Shown in pieces: positions 27,001-39,275 of a DNA stretch of 64,000 nt. The notes beneath the pieces are model-generated. The model ran no database searches. It was not told where the DNA came from and saw only the letters and a list, made by a program, of their open reading frames with translations. Source of the DNA: Scortum barcoo. Lineage: Eukaryota; Chordata; Actinopteri; Centrarchiformes; Terapontidae. The stretch lies in the NCBI GenBank assembly GCA_023238725.1, contig CM041551.1:9599759-9663758 (forward strand), in the 5' to 3' direction. A program made the translations under genes and the position numbers. Within the stretch, counting starts at the first letter, position 1. Every line of letters begins with the position of its first letter.

Positions 27001-28358
27001 TATGGAAATATTTTTATTCTACTTGCGCCTCTCCTGTCTAAAAAAACTTGAGAGTGAAGTCTCAAATCGGGTGTGTTATGGCACGGCGAGGTTAGTGCAA
27101 GGCCAAGTACGAAATGAGAGAGCGAGGCTTTGGGCTTCTAAGGCATTCACTCAGACCAAAGCCAGGATAACTGTTGTCCTTTCAGTGTTATCATCGGATG
27201 CAGCACATCAAGAGTCTGACCACACTGATAAGCTCACATTTGAAACTTTGTTCTTAGAGCAAGACAGTCCATCATTTATTTCTCTCTTTACGCATCTACT
27301 GTGAAGATCTTCTGCCAGCTTTTGTTCTAGCATCTTTCATCAGAAATATGATTGTAAGATGCTACATTTTTATTAATTACGGGGTACTGCTTTGCTCATG
27401 TTGCAATTATTTTGTCCTGAATACTTGTTTTGCTTTATTTTTCCGACGGAGAGGCAGCACAGTTGCACCCATTGCTGTTCACTTTTAAAAGTGGCCTCAG
27501 ATCGGCTTCAAGGACGATGACTGACGCCCATTAATTGGGTTGAGGGGCAAGATAGATGGTGTTTCAGGAGGCTGGGGGCTTAGCTTGGTTGGCTGTTGGT
27601 TGGGGACCTCGCTGACCTATCTGTGAAGGTCTTAAACTCAAACTTGGTTCTCACTTGTGTAGAAGTGCAACAACATGAACGCACACTCACAACGCGCACA
27701 CATGTCCGCGCAAAGGGAGAGGATTGTGAAGTCTCTCAGGGAGGCAACGTTAATCCTATTGACAATGATGTATCTGAACAGTGGCTTGAAGAGAGTTGGG
27801 GCTAATTCTCTTTATGAGGACAATAAACCCACAGGTCACTAAGGCCGAACAGACACACACATACGCAGAGAATATATATAAACACACACACTTCCTCCTG
27901 GAGTTTAGCTCCAGTTCAGAAAATAATAATACAGTATATCACACTTCTGAATGCAGTTGTGCTGCATCAAAAGTCTGCTTCAATCCCCTCCTGTAAAAAA
28001 TGTGGCTCAGGAGATTTCATTGTCTCTGATGGAATTTGACAAAGCGATATTGACAATGCAGCTTATTTTCCTGGAATAAAGAGGGAAACCTAATATTGTT
28101 TCATTCTTCCTTGCTGTTATTGTGATGTATTTCCAGGCACCAAAATATTTACACCCATCTCTCTGCCTAGTTACTGTCTCACACCCGAATACCTTATCCA
28201 AGGCAAAGAAAACAATATTACATTTCTTATTGAAAAGCGGCGATCCTTCACCTTTTATTCACTCATTCATTAAATCACACACACACACTCTTACACACAC
28301 ACTTTCATAGACACACATGGACACAAAGAGATGTTTGTTTGAAGTACCTCACACAAAA

Positions 28359-28362
<4 letters not shown>

Positions 28363-28448
<86 letters not shown>
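28363..28448. repeat. (AT)43 microsatellite
   Basis: An 86-bp run of perfect AT dinucleotides ends 438 bp upstream of the first exon. It is fully self-complementary and so can form a cruciform or hairpin. Its assembled length may not be exact. Confidence 0.97.
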
Positions 28449-28451
<3 letters not shown>

Positions 28452-28858
28452 GATACACAGATTCTCACAATGCCAATGACAAATGTAAATGCAGTGCTGA
28501 ATCTGTTTTTTAATAGATCTCTAAAATCACAGGTGTGATCTGTGACTAAGTGTGTCTGCCAGTCTCAAAGGCATTTACCATCCAGCTGTGTAAAACATGT
28601 TGAGCAAATGAATTACATTCACCATGCAGTTGCTTGCTGTCAATATAAATCACATTAATGCGACAAAAGCCTCAAACAGTTAATGATTTAACAATTAATC
28701 ACTTGTAATGGGAGGGAGTTTGGACAGTTTAGTAACAGAACTTAATTGCCTTCACAAAAGTTTTGCGGATTTGTCTCTGCTGTACTTTTCTGTGTCTTAT
28801 TCTGCCAGAAACCAGTAGCGACTTTTTCTTGAGAGGAATTTACATATTGTATTTTTTG

Positions 28859-28886
28859 TTTGTGTGTGTCTGTGTTTGCTCCCCAG
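28859..28886 (+). promoter_or_regulatory. cntnap2: TG-rich splice acceptor region of the first exon
   Basis: The acceptor AG at 28885-28886 is preceded by TG repeats ('ttgtgtgtgtctgtgtttgc') running straight into 'tcccc'. UG-rich RNA upstream of a 3' splice site is a known binding context for CELF-family proteins and TDP-43. Use of such regulation here is inference. Confidence 0.5.
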
Positions 28887-29043
28887 ATGGGACCCCCTAC
28901 ACATGGTGGGTGGGTCGGGGCAGCGAGAAGCACTTCTATTGGGGAGGTTCAGGGCCTGGAATCCAAAAGTGTGCATGTGGCATCGACAGGAACTGCACTG
29001 ACCCCAAGTACGACTGCAACTGTGACGCCGACCACAAACAATG
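28887..29043 (+). CDS. cntnap2: cntnap2 internal exon (157 bp): end of the fibrinogen-C-like region
   Basis: This exon encodes part of Caspr2, a single-pass neuronal adhesion protein that, with contactin-2, organises juxtaparanodal potassium channels and also acts at synapses. The translation starts after a split codon (AT after one upstream base, probably Asp) and reads GTPYTWWVGRGSEKHFYWGG, then CACG, NCTDPKY and CNCDADHKQ, ending in a Trp codon split TG|G. The double Trp, the YWGGS block and the CNCDAD block are hallmarks of the CNTNAP fibrinogen-like region. The closest remembered relative is CNTNAP2 (GPGIQKCACGI...), not CNTNAP5, which reads differently here. The NCT sequence is a potential N-glycosylation site. 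Borders are 'ccccag' and 'gtaagc'; phase in 1, phase out 2. It probably equals human exon 14, numbering from memory. The boundary with the previous exon is not in view. Confidence 0.95.
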
Positions 29044-31286
29044 GTAAGCCAGACTATTGCATGAAGGTTCAGCAGGAGCACAAACAATTTGTATTGTATT
29101 GATTAAGTTCCCCACAGCTTCATTTTTGCATTGACTTTAATTAAAGTCTGGTGAAGCAGCTGGCAGTGAAAAGTCGCACCAAGCCCAGCCACCGCAGTGG
29201 AGCATGGGGGGTCATACAGGAACATTCATCCAGCTGAGTCAGCACATCTGTTTATTTACATCACTCTGCTGTGCACTCTGCTTAATGCTCCTTTGAGTAT
29301 CCAGCTATATTCATGCTACCTCAGTTTTACAGATTTTCCCCATCACAAATGCTACGGCACATAGGGTTGTCTAGAAAAATATGTTCTAGTTGGAATTTGA
29401 CCTGAAAATTATGGCCCAGAAGTAGTTAGTTGGAGTTTTGTTTTTTCAAAATACTTTCTTTAAAAAACATCAACACTCAATAGCAATTGACTATTTGCTA
29501 AACAATTTATTGCAGGGTGTTGTCTTTTCTTTTTTGATTTTCCAAACCCCAACTCAAGAAAAAAAGTTTAAGGAATATGTTAAACTGCTTTTGGCTACTT
29601 TTTGCAATCAAGGAACAAAAGAGTACTAATCTGCTGCCATATTTGTAAAAATGCATGCGTAGTAACAGTAACTAGGGGCTTAGCAAATGTCAGTTACCAT
29701 AATTATAATCAGTAATGAGTGAACAACTCAGTGAAGGCATTTATTATTTTTAGTAACAAGTATTACACCTAATCCTCCACTATTAGCCACGAATCAGCTT
29801 CATTGGAACAATTAGGATATGTATGTATATAGGTATGAAAATATCTCCTGTAATGCCTGCAAAGAACAAAACATCTTGTCTTAAAGAGTGCAAAATAATC
29901 GGATTGCTATGTCTACATTAAACAGAACTTAGTGTGAAATATGTCAAACTTTGATGGTGTGCTGAGGCTAAAATTGTCACCACTGCTAATGCTAATGTTT
30001 GCATTAATCTGTCAGCTCGGAGTGTGCCTCAGCCGGACAGTATGAGGTGTCTAACTTCAAAGTCTCAAGTGACTGAATGATGAATGCTAACATCACTGAT
30101 GCATCTATTTTAGAGGGATGTTTTCCCAGAGAACCAACAGTTTGGGTTTCAAAGCTCTTTTAGCCAGCTGATGGATCTTCTCATTAAACCAATTGCACCG
30201 CTGTCTGTGGGTGTGTGCATACTGTATGTTAGGAGAGATTTCATTTACTTTCCTTCCCCCCCCCTCCCCCATTTCTAAAACTGATGAGATTACAAATAAG
30301 TCTTACTCTGTCTCGTTCTCTCCATTAATATTGTATGCATTAATGTCTCATTGTTTGGCTGAGTGAGCTTTTGAAATATTACCCATATAACTCTATTTCC
30401 ACTCATTACCCATATTTTTTGGCAGAGCATAGACACACACACACATATGTATGCACACACGCACACACATTTGTATGCACACAGACACACACATACGCAT
30501 ACACAAATCCTATAAATTAGATTTCATTTCCAAACTGCGATGAGTGGCAAACAATTAAAATCAAATAGTTCTGTGAAGATTTTAGAAAATGTCAAACTCA
30601 AACTCATTCCTACTTTGGGCTGAGATTTAAATATTTAATGTAGTATTGTTGTTGTATTGTCAATGGACTATTTAATGAGTCAGCAAGGAAAATAATAAAT
30701 TATTATTTACATGTAAGACTGTAGTGATCATGTTCCTGGACTGATTGATTCATACTGCTGATTCATTCTCCTTCTCCCCCTTTAACCACTGCGTTATGTT
30801 ATGTCTAGTTTTTGCAAGTTCACTGACCTGTGTTTTTCTTTCTCATTATTATATCATTATTATATTTTAATATTAGTGATTTCAATGATTAGTGATCACT
30901 CATTTACACAGTATTCACAACAACTAAACAACAACATGTGTATACACGTATATGTACATACACATATACCCATATACAGAAATGTATACATTTATTTAAA
31001 TTAAGTAAATATATAAAGTGAAGTAAAATTTTTCCATAAACTTTCATCTGCCCCCTTCATTTCAAAATCAGAATCACTTCTGTTTACTATAAAAGATTCT
31101 CATAAACATACATTTCTTTAAAGCCAAGGTTACTTGAGGAAAACAGTATTGGCATAGTAATGAATAATTTAGTCATATAATCAGAAATGTGAAAATTACA
31201 AGTCTCTAAACAGCAAAAGATGCAGAAATTGCAGATTGAAAAAATGGAAAATGAAGAGACTTTCTTTCTTTCAACTCATCTTACAG
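29044..31286 (+). other. cntnap2: cntnap2 intron, 2243 bp
   Basis: It starts with the GT donor 'gtaagc' and ends with the acceptor 'catcttacag'. It contains short T-runs, a C-run near 30256-30268, and scattered CA repeats around 30430-30500. I see no gene, RNA or clear mobile element in it. Confidence 0.9.
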
Positions 31287-31414
31287 GAGAGAAGATTCGG
31301 GTCTCTTGATATATAAAGAACACCTGCCAGTCAGCCAGGTTGCCGTGGGTGACACGAACAGACCAAGCTCTGAGGCCAAGCTGACTGTCGGACCGCTCCG
31401 TTGCCAAGGAGATA
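31287..31414 (+). CDS. cntnap2: cntnap2 internal exon (128 bp): fibrinogen-like region to LamG3 linker
   Basis: The first G completes the split Trp codon of the previous exon. The frame then reads REDSGLLIYKEHLPVSQVAV, GDTNRPSSEAKLTVGPLRCQ and GD, ending with one base of the next codon. The HLPVSQVVVGDT and GPLRCQGD blocks are family-wide CNTNAP signatures closing the fibrinogen-C-like region, and the wording is closest to CNTNAP2. The joined codon with the next exon is AAT (Asn), where I remember Arg in the mammalian protein (GD-R-NYW). Borders are 'ttacag' and 'gtaagt'. Phase in 2, out 1. The cysteine in RCQ is retained. Probable human exon 15. Confidence 0.95.
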
Positions 31415-31844
31415 GTAAGTGTTGTGCCGTGCATACATATGTTCTGTGGAGTTGTCGTCATTGATGCAACATTCAGCAGCAACAATTGCTATTTTGAGTG
31501 ATCGGCAACTTGGCAAATATGTGATGAAATCAAGAGCGAAGAACAAGGACCCCATGTTATATTTGAGCTGTATTTGAGCTACAAGCTGATGATTGTTTGA
31601 ATCATGGAGATACAAGACGTAAATTTAGGTGAGAATTTCGTTTAGTCCAACTGTGCTGATAGTAGTGGAGTTTATTGATATTTAACATGGCAATTACAAC
31701 AATAGAACATAACAAATGAATAAAAACAGAATAAGGAATCTATCTAAGAACTGACAGTGAAACCAGATTTGTAGACAAATGTGATTTACTGGTTTTAATA
31801 AAACACACTACTGGAACTCAAATGGAGATTTGGTCCCCATGAGT

Positions 31845-32160
31845 CCAGATTGTGGGACATACAGGAGGATTGGTCAGAGGATGCCAACATGTGTTCTGCT
31901 TCAGAGAGAGGAAAAAAGGTCATTAATGTAGCCAGGAGCTAAATCACACTGTGCTTTAAGTATCATTAAGTTCTTAGAAAGAATTTCAAACCTTGCATTG
32001 AGCCTACACGGGACACAGAAAAAACTGGTGTGTGTGCATTCTGGATTAGCTGCAGGTGTAAAAGACCTTTGAATGAGGCAAGAGGACTGCCATTACAATG
32101 GCCTAATTAAGAGGAAATATGTGCATTAATGACTTTCTCCAAGTTAGCTGCTGAGAGGAG
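31845..32160 (+). repeat. Interspersed repeat fragment, unclassified teleost family
   Basis: The succession 'ggtcagaggatgccaac', 'gtcattaatgtagccaggagctaaatcac', 'gaatttcaaaccttgca' and 'attctggattagctgcag' parallels a widespread fish repeat that I remember with phrases such as 'gatctcagtgtgtg', 'gctaaaactggtgtgat' and 'ggattagctgcag'. The ends are approximate and the class (LINE-derived or DNA element) is unknown. Confidence 0.5.
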
Positions 32161-35100
32161 TGTTATTTTTTTTCTCGATAATTCTCAGCTGGTTGTGAAG
32201 GCATCACTGCATAACCTCTTGTGAGCGGCTCATCAAAGGTTGAATCAAGAGAACATTCCCAGTCTCCTTAATGCAGCTTTCATTAAAATTCCCCCTTTGA
32301 CATTGTGTAACTTTTCAACTTGTCAGGGAGAGTAAAAGGACAGTTTTTTATTTGATGTTAAATGGTTGGAAATTCCTGGATAAACATCTAATTTTATTTG
32401 GAAAGACCTTTAGCCTAAACAGTTTAGTTTATAATGTGTGATCATTTTACTTTATGGAAGAATTTACAGAGAAAATGAGGTGGTGCTTACAACAAAGGTC
32501 ACAAGGCTGTAGCGTACAGTAGTAGATAAAGGTTGTCTCACCTATTAAGGTGCAGATTTCTCAGTGATGTCTGTTGAACCATGGTAGTACCCTGAAATGC
32601 CAACACATTGCTAAAACAATTCAAGTAATATTGCATGGACTATGGACCATAAAGATCTTAAGCGAATAAGATCACATTCTCCAAAGAAGGTCATTTGTGA
32701 CTCTTAGGACAGCTGTCTGGTTTGCAGGGAAGCAACCTAAAACCAGGCTGTAATGTTTCTAAAAAATATAATTAACCCTCAGTAAATTAGCTGTGAGAGT
32801 TTTGTATAATGTGTGATAACAAGTGTAGGCATGCCAGTCAGAAACGTTGTTAGAAACTGAAACGTTTGACTTATGACCTCCTGTGTATAAGAGGTACGGG
32901 GCTCTCTATAGGTTACAAAAGCTACATCCTCTTGTCTGAAAGTTGGCAAGATAATGTGTGTTGAGGGTGCTCGCAAATGCCCTGTGCCCTGCAAAACGTT
33001 ACGCGACTCCCTTCTCTCCCACCACTCTGCTTGAGTCAACCGTTCTCAATGCGTTTCCTGTACTCACTGAAAGTTACTCATAAAAAACAAGTCAATACCG
33101 GCTGTCACCATCACTATTGATGTATTCAGTTATGTAATCGAGGAAACTGAAAAGGATTGTGTTAGTGGAGTGGAGAACGCTGGGAATCTAAGAGTGATTG
33201 CTACATTTATACACTCACTTGAATTACTACCTGAACTGACTATTCTAAGTGGCAGGTGAGTAAAGTGCAATTCACTGCAGCTGCAAAGGAAACTAAGCGT
33301 ACAAAACTTCTATAACATGTCCATGTTAAAGAAATCTCATCTCAAGAATGGTTATACAGAAAATGGTTAAAGATGAGTGGTTCATATAAAAATATACCAC
33401 CCTGCTGTCATGGTTGCACCACACTTGCCATTTCCCATAATGTTTTATCACTAGATGTCGCTCACCTTACACACATCAGAACCAATCCACAATTAAACCC
33501 TCCTGCTATATTTCTTTGTTGATGGTTGATGGAAATAGTACAACTGTGCACTCCTCAATCTGAGGAGCTTATGTGATTAACTAATCACAAGCACTGTGGT
33601 GTAGTCACGCAGTATAGACTTTTTTTCTTAACAAATTAAAGATGACATCAGATTTCAGATTCAAGAAAGGTTTTCTATGCTTAGCCTCCTTTGCTGTTGC
33701 AGTGAATTGCATACCATTCACCTGCAACTTGGAATAGTAATTTTTTTCCATAACAAATTAAAGAGGGATTAAATGAAACAGCCAGCAGAATTTAAAAAAA
33801 AAGAGGGAAAGAGCACTTTGTTCCTTAATTGTCTTCACTCTCCTCATGTGTAAGAAAATTTTCCCTCTTTCCTCATCCCTAATCCCAGTGGAAATGAAAC
33901 ATCATTTGTATGTCTTAGACTGTACAGTACATTCAGACATTGTTAGTCAAACTTTGGAAAGTAACAAACCTCTTTTTGATGATTAGAATTTTCTGCTGAT
34001 AGTTTGAATGGGGTCTTAATTAAAAACTATCGTGAGAGAGAACAAGAGGAAACACTTCATGCATAGCGGAGTACAATTGGGCACATTGTTATTCTGAGGT
34101 TGCACTTGAGTGTGAAAATAACACATTGCTTATACTGACGTGCTGATCATTCAGAGAAACAGTTGCTTTATCTCGACTGTCTTTCTGCTGTGTAAAATTA
34201 CTGTGTGTGTGTGTTTGTGTGCGTGTTGGTTTTTGTGCACTTCTGCGTATGCTTGTCTGTTATTGTGTGTGTGTGCAAGCACAGTTATTTGTGCTTACCT
34301 ATGTGTTAGTGGCCAGATAAAGGTATCTGAACTCTATTCAAAGACTTTCCATCTAAACTCTCATCATCTCATCCTTTTATTCTCCTCTGTCTTGTCCTTG
34401 TGGTTTTGGTTGTTTCTCAGGTAAACACTAAATTGTCCGACACGTTGGAAAAGTACACATACACACACCGAGAGGTGGTTTAATCCTTGCTGTTTCTCTT
34501 CCTGTCTATTCTTCTAATCAGTGTTGGCACACTGCTCTCTGTGGGACTTTAGGTCAACTGGAAGACACACACAGACTCTACCGCTCTATCATATTGACCA
34601 TCTTTCTTTCCTCCTATCTCATGAACCTGTGTTGTTTCACTTTGTCCTGAATGCCTGTGGTGTGTCAGTCCTGCAGTGTGTGCTAGGTTTTCTGTCAGGT
34701 CGGCATAAACGAATGGCATGGCATTCCTGATGCATCCGTTATTCTCGGCTAAATTAAACATTTCTCATTCAGAACCTGAGAAAACTTTCACACAACATCA
34801 TAAAAGTCAAGCAGATAATGGAAACCTTATCCAATGATGTAAAGCTGCACAACCATAAGGAATAACTCCCATTACAAGGGGATATTGTTGTCGTCGTTGT
34901 TGTTGAAGGCTCGAAAAACACTGTGCAACAAAACAACAATGCGCACCAGAACACCAAAGTTTTCTGTGTGAGCTTACACACCAATACTTAATATTTCAGG
35001 ATACGCCACTGTCCTACCTCACCCTACAAATCAACTCTCAACAAAAGGAGCAATTTCAACATTTGCTCCACTAGATCAGACTGTGACTACTACTTCTGTC

Positions 35101-36664
35101 TGTGATGTGCCTGGTTTATGCTATTGGCATCAATTGCTCCCTGGGGTCCGCCAGGAGCCAAAGAAGCTGCTTAGTTTGCTCAATATGCCTCAGGCCAGCT
35201 ATGAGTCTTGCCTCTCATCCCTTCTGATTGTGACCTGAAGACGAAACAGACGACAGCTACAGAAACAGGCAACAACGTGCCATGTTTTTCTTTATTCTGG
35301 AACAAGTGAGCCAAACTACAGGTGTAAAAGCAATCTGATTCTGACTTCCCAAAAGGTATTGCGAGGACTCAGAACAGAACTGTTTGAACTCCTCAATCAA
35401 GTGGTCTTTTGAGATTGTCTCTGCCTCTCTCATCTCTCTCCTCTTTATTTTATCTATCTCCTAAGACAAAATGGATTAAAACAGCATAGAGAAGTAGTAG
35501 AAGTAGAGTCCGTATCTGCTGTGTGATGTAACACAATAGCAGAGAGGTTTTTTGGGAAAGTAATATCCTGTGGAGAGGAAAAGAAAACATGGATTTAATC
35601 TTTAGTGCAAGGCAGCTTGATCATTACGATAATAATGCTTCATATATTATCTATTGACTGCTCGTTTTTCATACTAAAGAGGATAATAAAGTCGAGCTAT
35701 GCAATCTCAGTGTGCTGTGGGCACAGATTTGTGCATTCTGTGTGTTCTGCAGAGACAGCACTGCGTTTTAAATGACTAAGGAGAATATACCCAAGAATAC
35801 CACAGATAAGGTTGACACATCGCTCATGCGCTGAATGTTTCACCCTCACTTTTATCTATCAGTGTCCGTCTGTCCATTCATCCGGGCGACAGGAAGTGGC
35901 CTGGTTCTGTCGAGGGCACAGAACATGACAGAACACCTGCCCTCACTCCTCACTGGTGTCACAATCATTACGGTCCCTTCATCAGCAATCTGGTGCCACT
36001 CTCGCTAATGTCCCTTCATCGCAGAGCTGCCAACATACAAACAAACCATGATTTAATGACCCATGACATCACATCTGTTTGTGTGTGTGGGTCTATCATG
36101 TAGCAGTATGGCAGACACAATTACTAACGATGGATCCTCCTGTCACTTGGAGGGAGCAATATTCTCTTTGTCTTACTCTATTATCCACTGTGTGTGTATC
36201 AGAGTATGTGTGAGAGACAAAATGGGAGTCATCCTCTTTTTTTTTTTTTATTTTTTTTTTTTATTGAGTGACCAAATTAACAAACTAACTTTACAATGAA
36301 GATGACTTTGAGGTATGTTTGCAATAGTGCTGGCCAAGACACTGGAACATGGAGCATACATTATATATTGGCCCATTAAGGAATATTAAACATATATTAA
36401 AAATTTCACACGTGAATAGGTACTCCATGTATGATTGATGCTTCTCATACTGTGCACAGAGCTCTGTCTCAGTAAGAGCAATGATGATTGGCTGCCATAT
36501 AATGGGTTTTCATAGGCAAATGACTAATGTCTTGGGCAGTCAGGGAAAGTTTTTAGTAAGGAGGTACTTATGTGTCTGTGTGTATGTGTATGTGCACACT
36601 TCTCTGTTTGAGTGTTGGGGTCTTACTTTCTGTGGTAGGCACAAGAGCAAATTAGTGCAACTTC

Positions 36665-36707
36665 CTGTGTGTGTGTGTGTGAGTGTCTGTGTGTGCGTGT
36701 GTACGTG
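36665..36707. repeat. Interrupted (GT)n microsatellite
   Basis: GT units are broken by 'gagtgtc', 'gcgtg' and 'tacg'. It encodes a meaningless VCVCVS frame. Confidence 0.85.
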
Positions 36708-38942
36708 CTCTAGCATTAATGAAGCCCATTTCCATGGCTAGTTTAATGGCAGCCTATACAGTCACAGGCAGACAGAGAGGAATTAGTCCCATTTATTGAT
36801 GTTAAAAGGGTTTGGACATTTTAATAGAAGGGAATGAAAATAAATGGCAGCAAATGAAGCAAAGCAGCATATGTTCTATTATTACAATATAATGCACCTG
36901 CTATGAGACATGCTAGGTTTCATGACTGTCCACAAATGAAACCCTAAAAGGGTCACCCATGATAGTTCAAAGGTAATGAATTGGTTTGTACCAATTTGTC
37001 ACAGTTCATATTCCCACATATAGTATCTATGTAATTGATGTCAATCTAACATGTTTTGAAGATGATGAGGGTCTGTTGTACATTACATAAGGCCCATTAC
37101 TTTTGGTGTTTTAAAAAACAACGTCTATGAATTTGGCTGTGCATTGTGAATTTCAGGTGTAAATTGATTTTTTTTTTAATCCAAATGCAAGAATGATCTA
37201 AAAAGTGTTTTTTTTTGTTTGTTTTTTTGTTCTTTTCATTTTTATATTCTCCTTTAGCTTTCTTTTACCATTTACTTTCACTATTTTTCATTGTTTTACA
37301 TAATTTACTGTAAAGTATGGTAGTCTGCGTCTTCTTGCAGGAGGAAAAATCAGTCATGGATGTGTGTTACATAAAATACTTTTCAACTTTTTTAAACTTT
37401 TGATTTTCCAGTTCTACTAATCCTGAAGGAGGAACACAGAATATAATCACAGCAATCTTTCTAATCCCCATGATGTATTTAGACATATATGAACGGCTTT
37501 GCAGTCATATGCACATGCAGTTTTTATCATTAGCATTACATTCATCCAAACTACAGTGTGCATGTATTCCTTCTTTTTCCTGACGATTTATTTTTATATT
37601 TATACTTTTAGAAAACATCCTATAAAATGTTATGTATTTATTTATTTCATTTCTAAACTTTTACTTCTTGTCAACTCTTCTATTTATATGATCATATCTC
37701 TGAAGGTTAAGTACTAAAAATGTATGACAAGCAACTTAATGACAGAGTGAGATTGATAAACGCTTTGCAGGTCTCAGATGACAGACACAGACACAAACTA
37801 ATTACCTGAATATTCAAATGCTACATTTACTGTGAATATGCAACACAACACCTAAAGCATAAAATGACAAGCCACAGATGACTCAAGCACACACAAAAGA
37901 GATGAAACACAGGTCTCAGTGGAAATTTATAAACGAGCAAGGAAGAAATATAGGAGTGTCGTGCCACAGTGCAACACACCTCAGAAATATATATTTAGGT
38001 TCAAGTGCTATGTTTGTAAGAATAATGTCTCAGCCATGCTCTTAGGGGCACTTTCCAACTCAGATGCATCAACTTCTAAGATAGGCGCTTCTGCATCTAG
38101 ATGTAGATGTAGATGATACTATTCTTAGTCCTTTGATGAAAGAAGCCTCCCAACCACTTTGCACCTGAAGTAGGAGGCAGAAAAAGTAGCAAGAGGAAAA
38201 GTTAAATGAGATAGCATGGTTTGTGTTTGCCCCAACAAACCAAGTAATAAGTGCAGGCCTGAGATCTGAAATGTCACAATTGCCAGTAATGTAACACTTC
38301 ATACTGTGAGCATACAGTAGGTGTGAGAATGAGGTCATTGATATGAACTTTTGTGGCAGTATAGACTATTCTGCCTGCAGCCAACAGTGTATATGAATTT
38401 CTATTTGTAATGTTTATGCGCATGTGTTTTATATGTGTATTTATTTGTGTGTGTGTGTGTCTGACAATCTCCTTGTAATGACCTGCAACAGTGCAGTCAG
38501 TCATCCTTACCATCTGCTGGTACTGGCACATAACCCATCTGGTCAAGCATAGACAGATGAATCATCTAGTTGGCTTCCAGACCCAAACCTCACCTCAAAC
38601 TGTATCTCACGTCATGTCAGCCGCTACAGTTCAGTGGGCTTGAGTTTTTTTTTTTGTTTTTTTTTTTTTAACACGAGTCCCTGTGGCCTATCCAGAGGTC
38701 AGCAGCTGTTTTCAATGTCTGTCTCGTTCACATCTAAGTCAGAAGAGTTGATGGGTCCAAGAGATGTTCACAAGATGACCGTAAAGAAAGAAAGGGCATC
38801 TACTCATGAAGTGTAAAAACACAAAGATATTAATTAGATGTGCTCAGTGTTTATTGGTTTAAATCATGATTCTTCTTGATTAATCCCTGCAAAAGAGTTA
38901 ATTTTGGGTTTAAGGTATGTTTTTTGTGTGATGGTTTCACTT

Positions 38943-39275
38943 CTGATGTTTAGCATTTATAATGTTCACCATGTTCACTATCTTAATTTTTATATTTTAG
39001 CCCCTAAAATATTTGGTTGTCAGCACTAAACACAAGTACAGCTGAGGACGACAGGAATGTCAATAGCTTGAAGGTATTTTTTTATAAAACGGACAAAGCT
39101 GAAATTTGTGACCTGATGATGGTGCTGGATGAAAAGTCAAGTGATTACCAAACCTTTTGCAGTTTGTCCTGAGGGGTTTGTGGATATTAGTACCAAATTT
39201 TATGGCTGTCCATCCAATAGTTGTTGAGATATTTTAGTTTAGAAGTAGTGAACCAATAGACCAACATTGCATGCT
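38943..39275 (+). repeat. Interspersed repeat fragment common in percomorph fishes
   Basis: The sequence contains, in order, 'gttcaccatgttcacta', 'gcactaaacacaagtacagctgagg', 'gacctgatgatggtgctgga', 'gtcctgagggg' and 'gtccatccaatagttgttgagatattt'. I recognise this order and spacing as a repeat scattered through percomorph genomes, which argues for the host lineage. The copy is diverged and truncated, and its class is uncertain to me. Confidence 0.65.

Larger units (their letters stand above)
1..28886 (+). other. cntnap2: cntnap2 intron (partial), upstream of the first exon in the window
   Basis: This is at least 28.9 kb of non-coding sequence ending at the acceptor AG at 28885-28886. It probably corresponds to human intron 13, which is also large. 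I looked for the preceding exon, which should encode the middle of the fibrinogen-like region and end near an RLLNTP-like peptide, and did not see it. Apart from the transposon relics, the retrocopy-like fragment, simple repeats and purine tracts listed separately, the sequence holds no gene I can support. Open frames here are short, without domains, and mostly overlap low-complexity DNA. Confidence 0.8.

Noticed and set aside
26566..27304. Several overlapping 60-104-codon frames on both strands
   Set aside because: Short, mutually overlapping, partly in CT/CA-rich DNA, with no domain or splice structure.
28317..28538. Frame with a long YIYIYI run (also at 62201-62439)
   Set aside because: Pure translation of AT dinucleotide repeats.
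1..28886. Search for the preceding cntnap2 exon (mid fibrinogen-like region, ending near RLLNTP)
   Set aside because: No in-frame segment with the expected Cys/Tyr-rich wording and a matching phase-1 donor was seen by eye, so it is taken to lie further left. A spliced alignment would be decisive.
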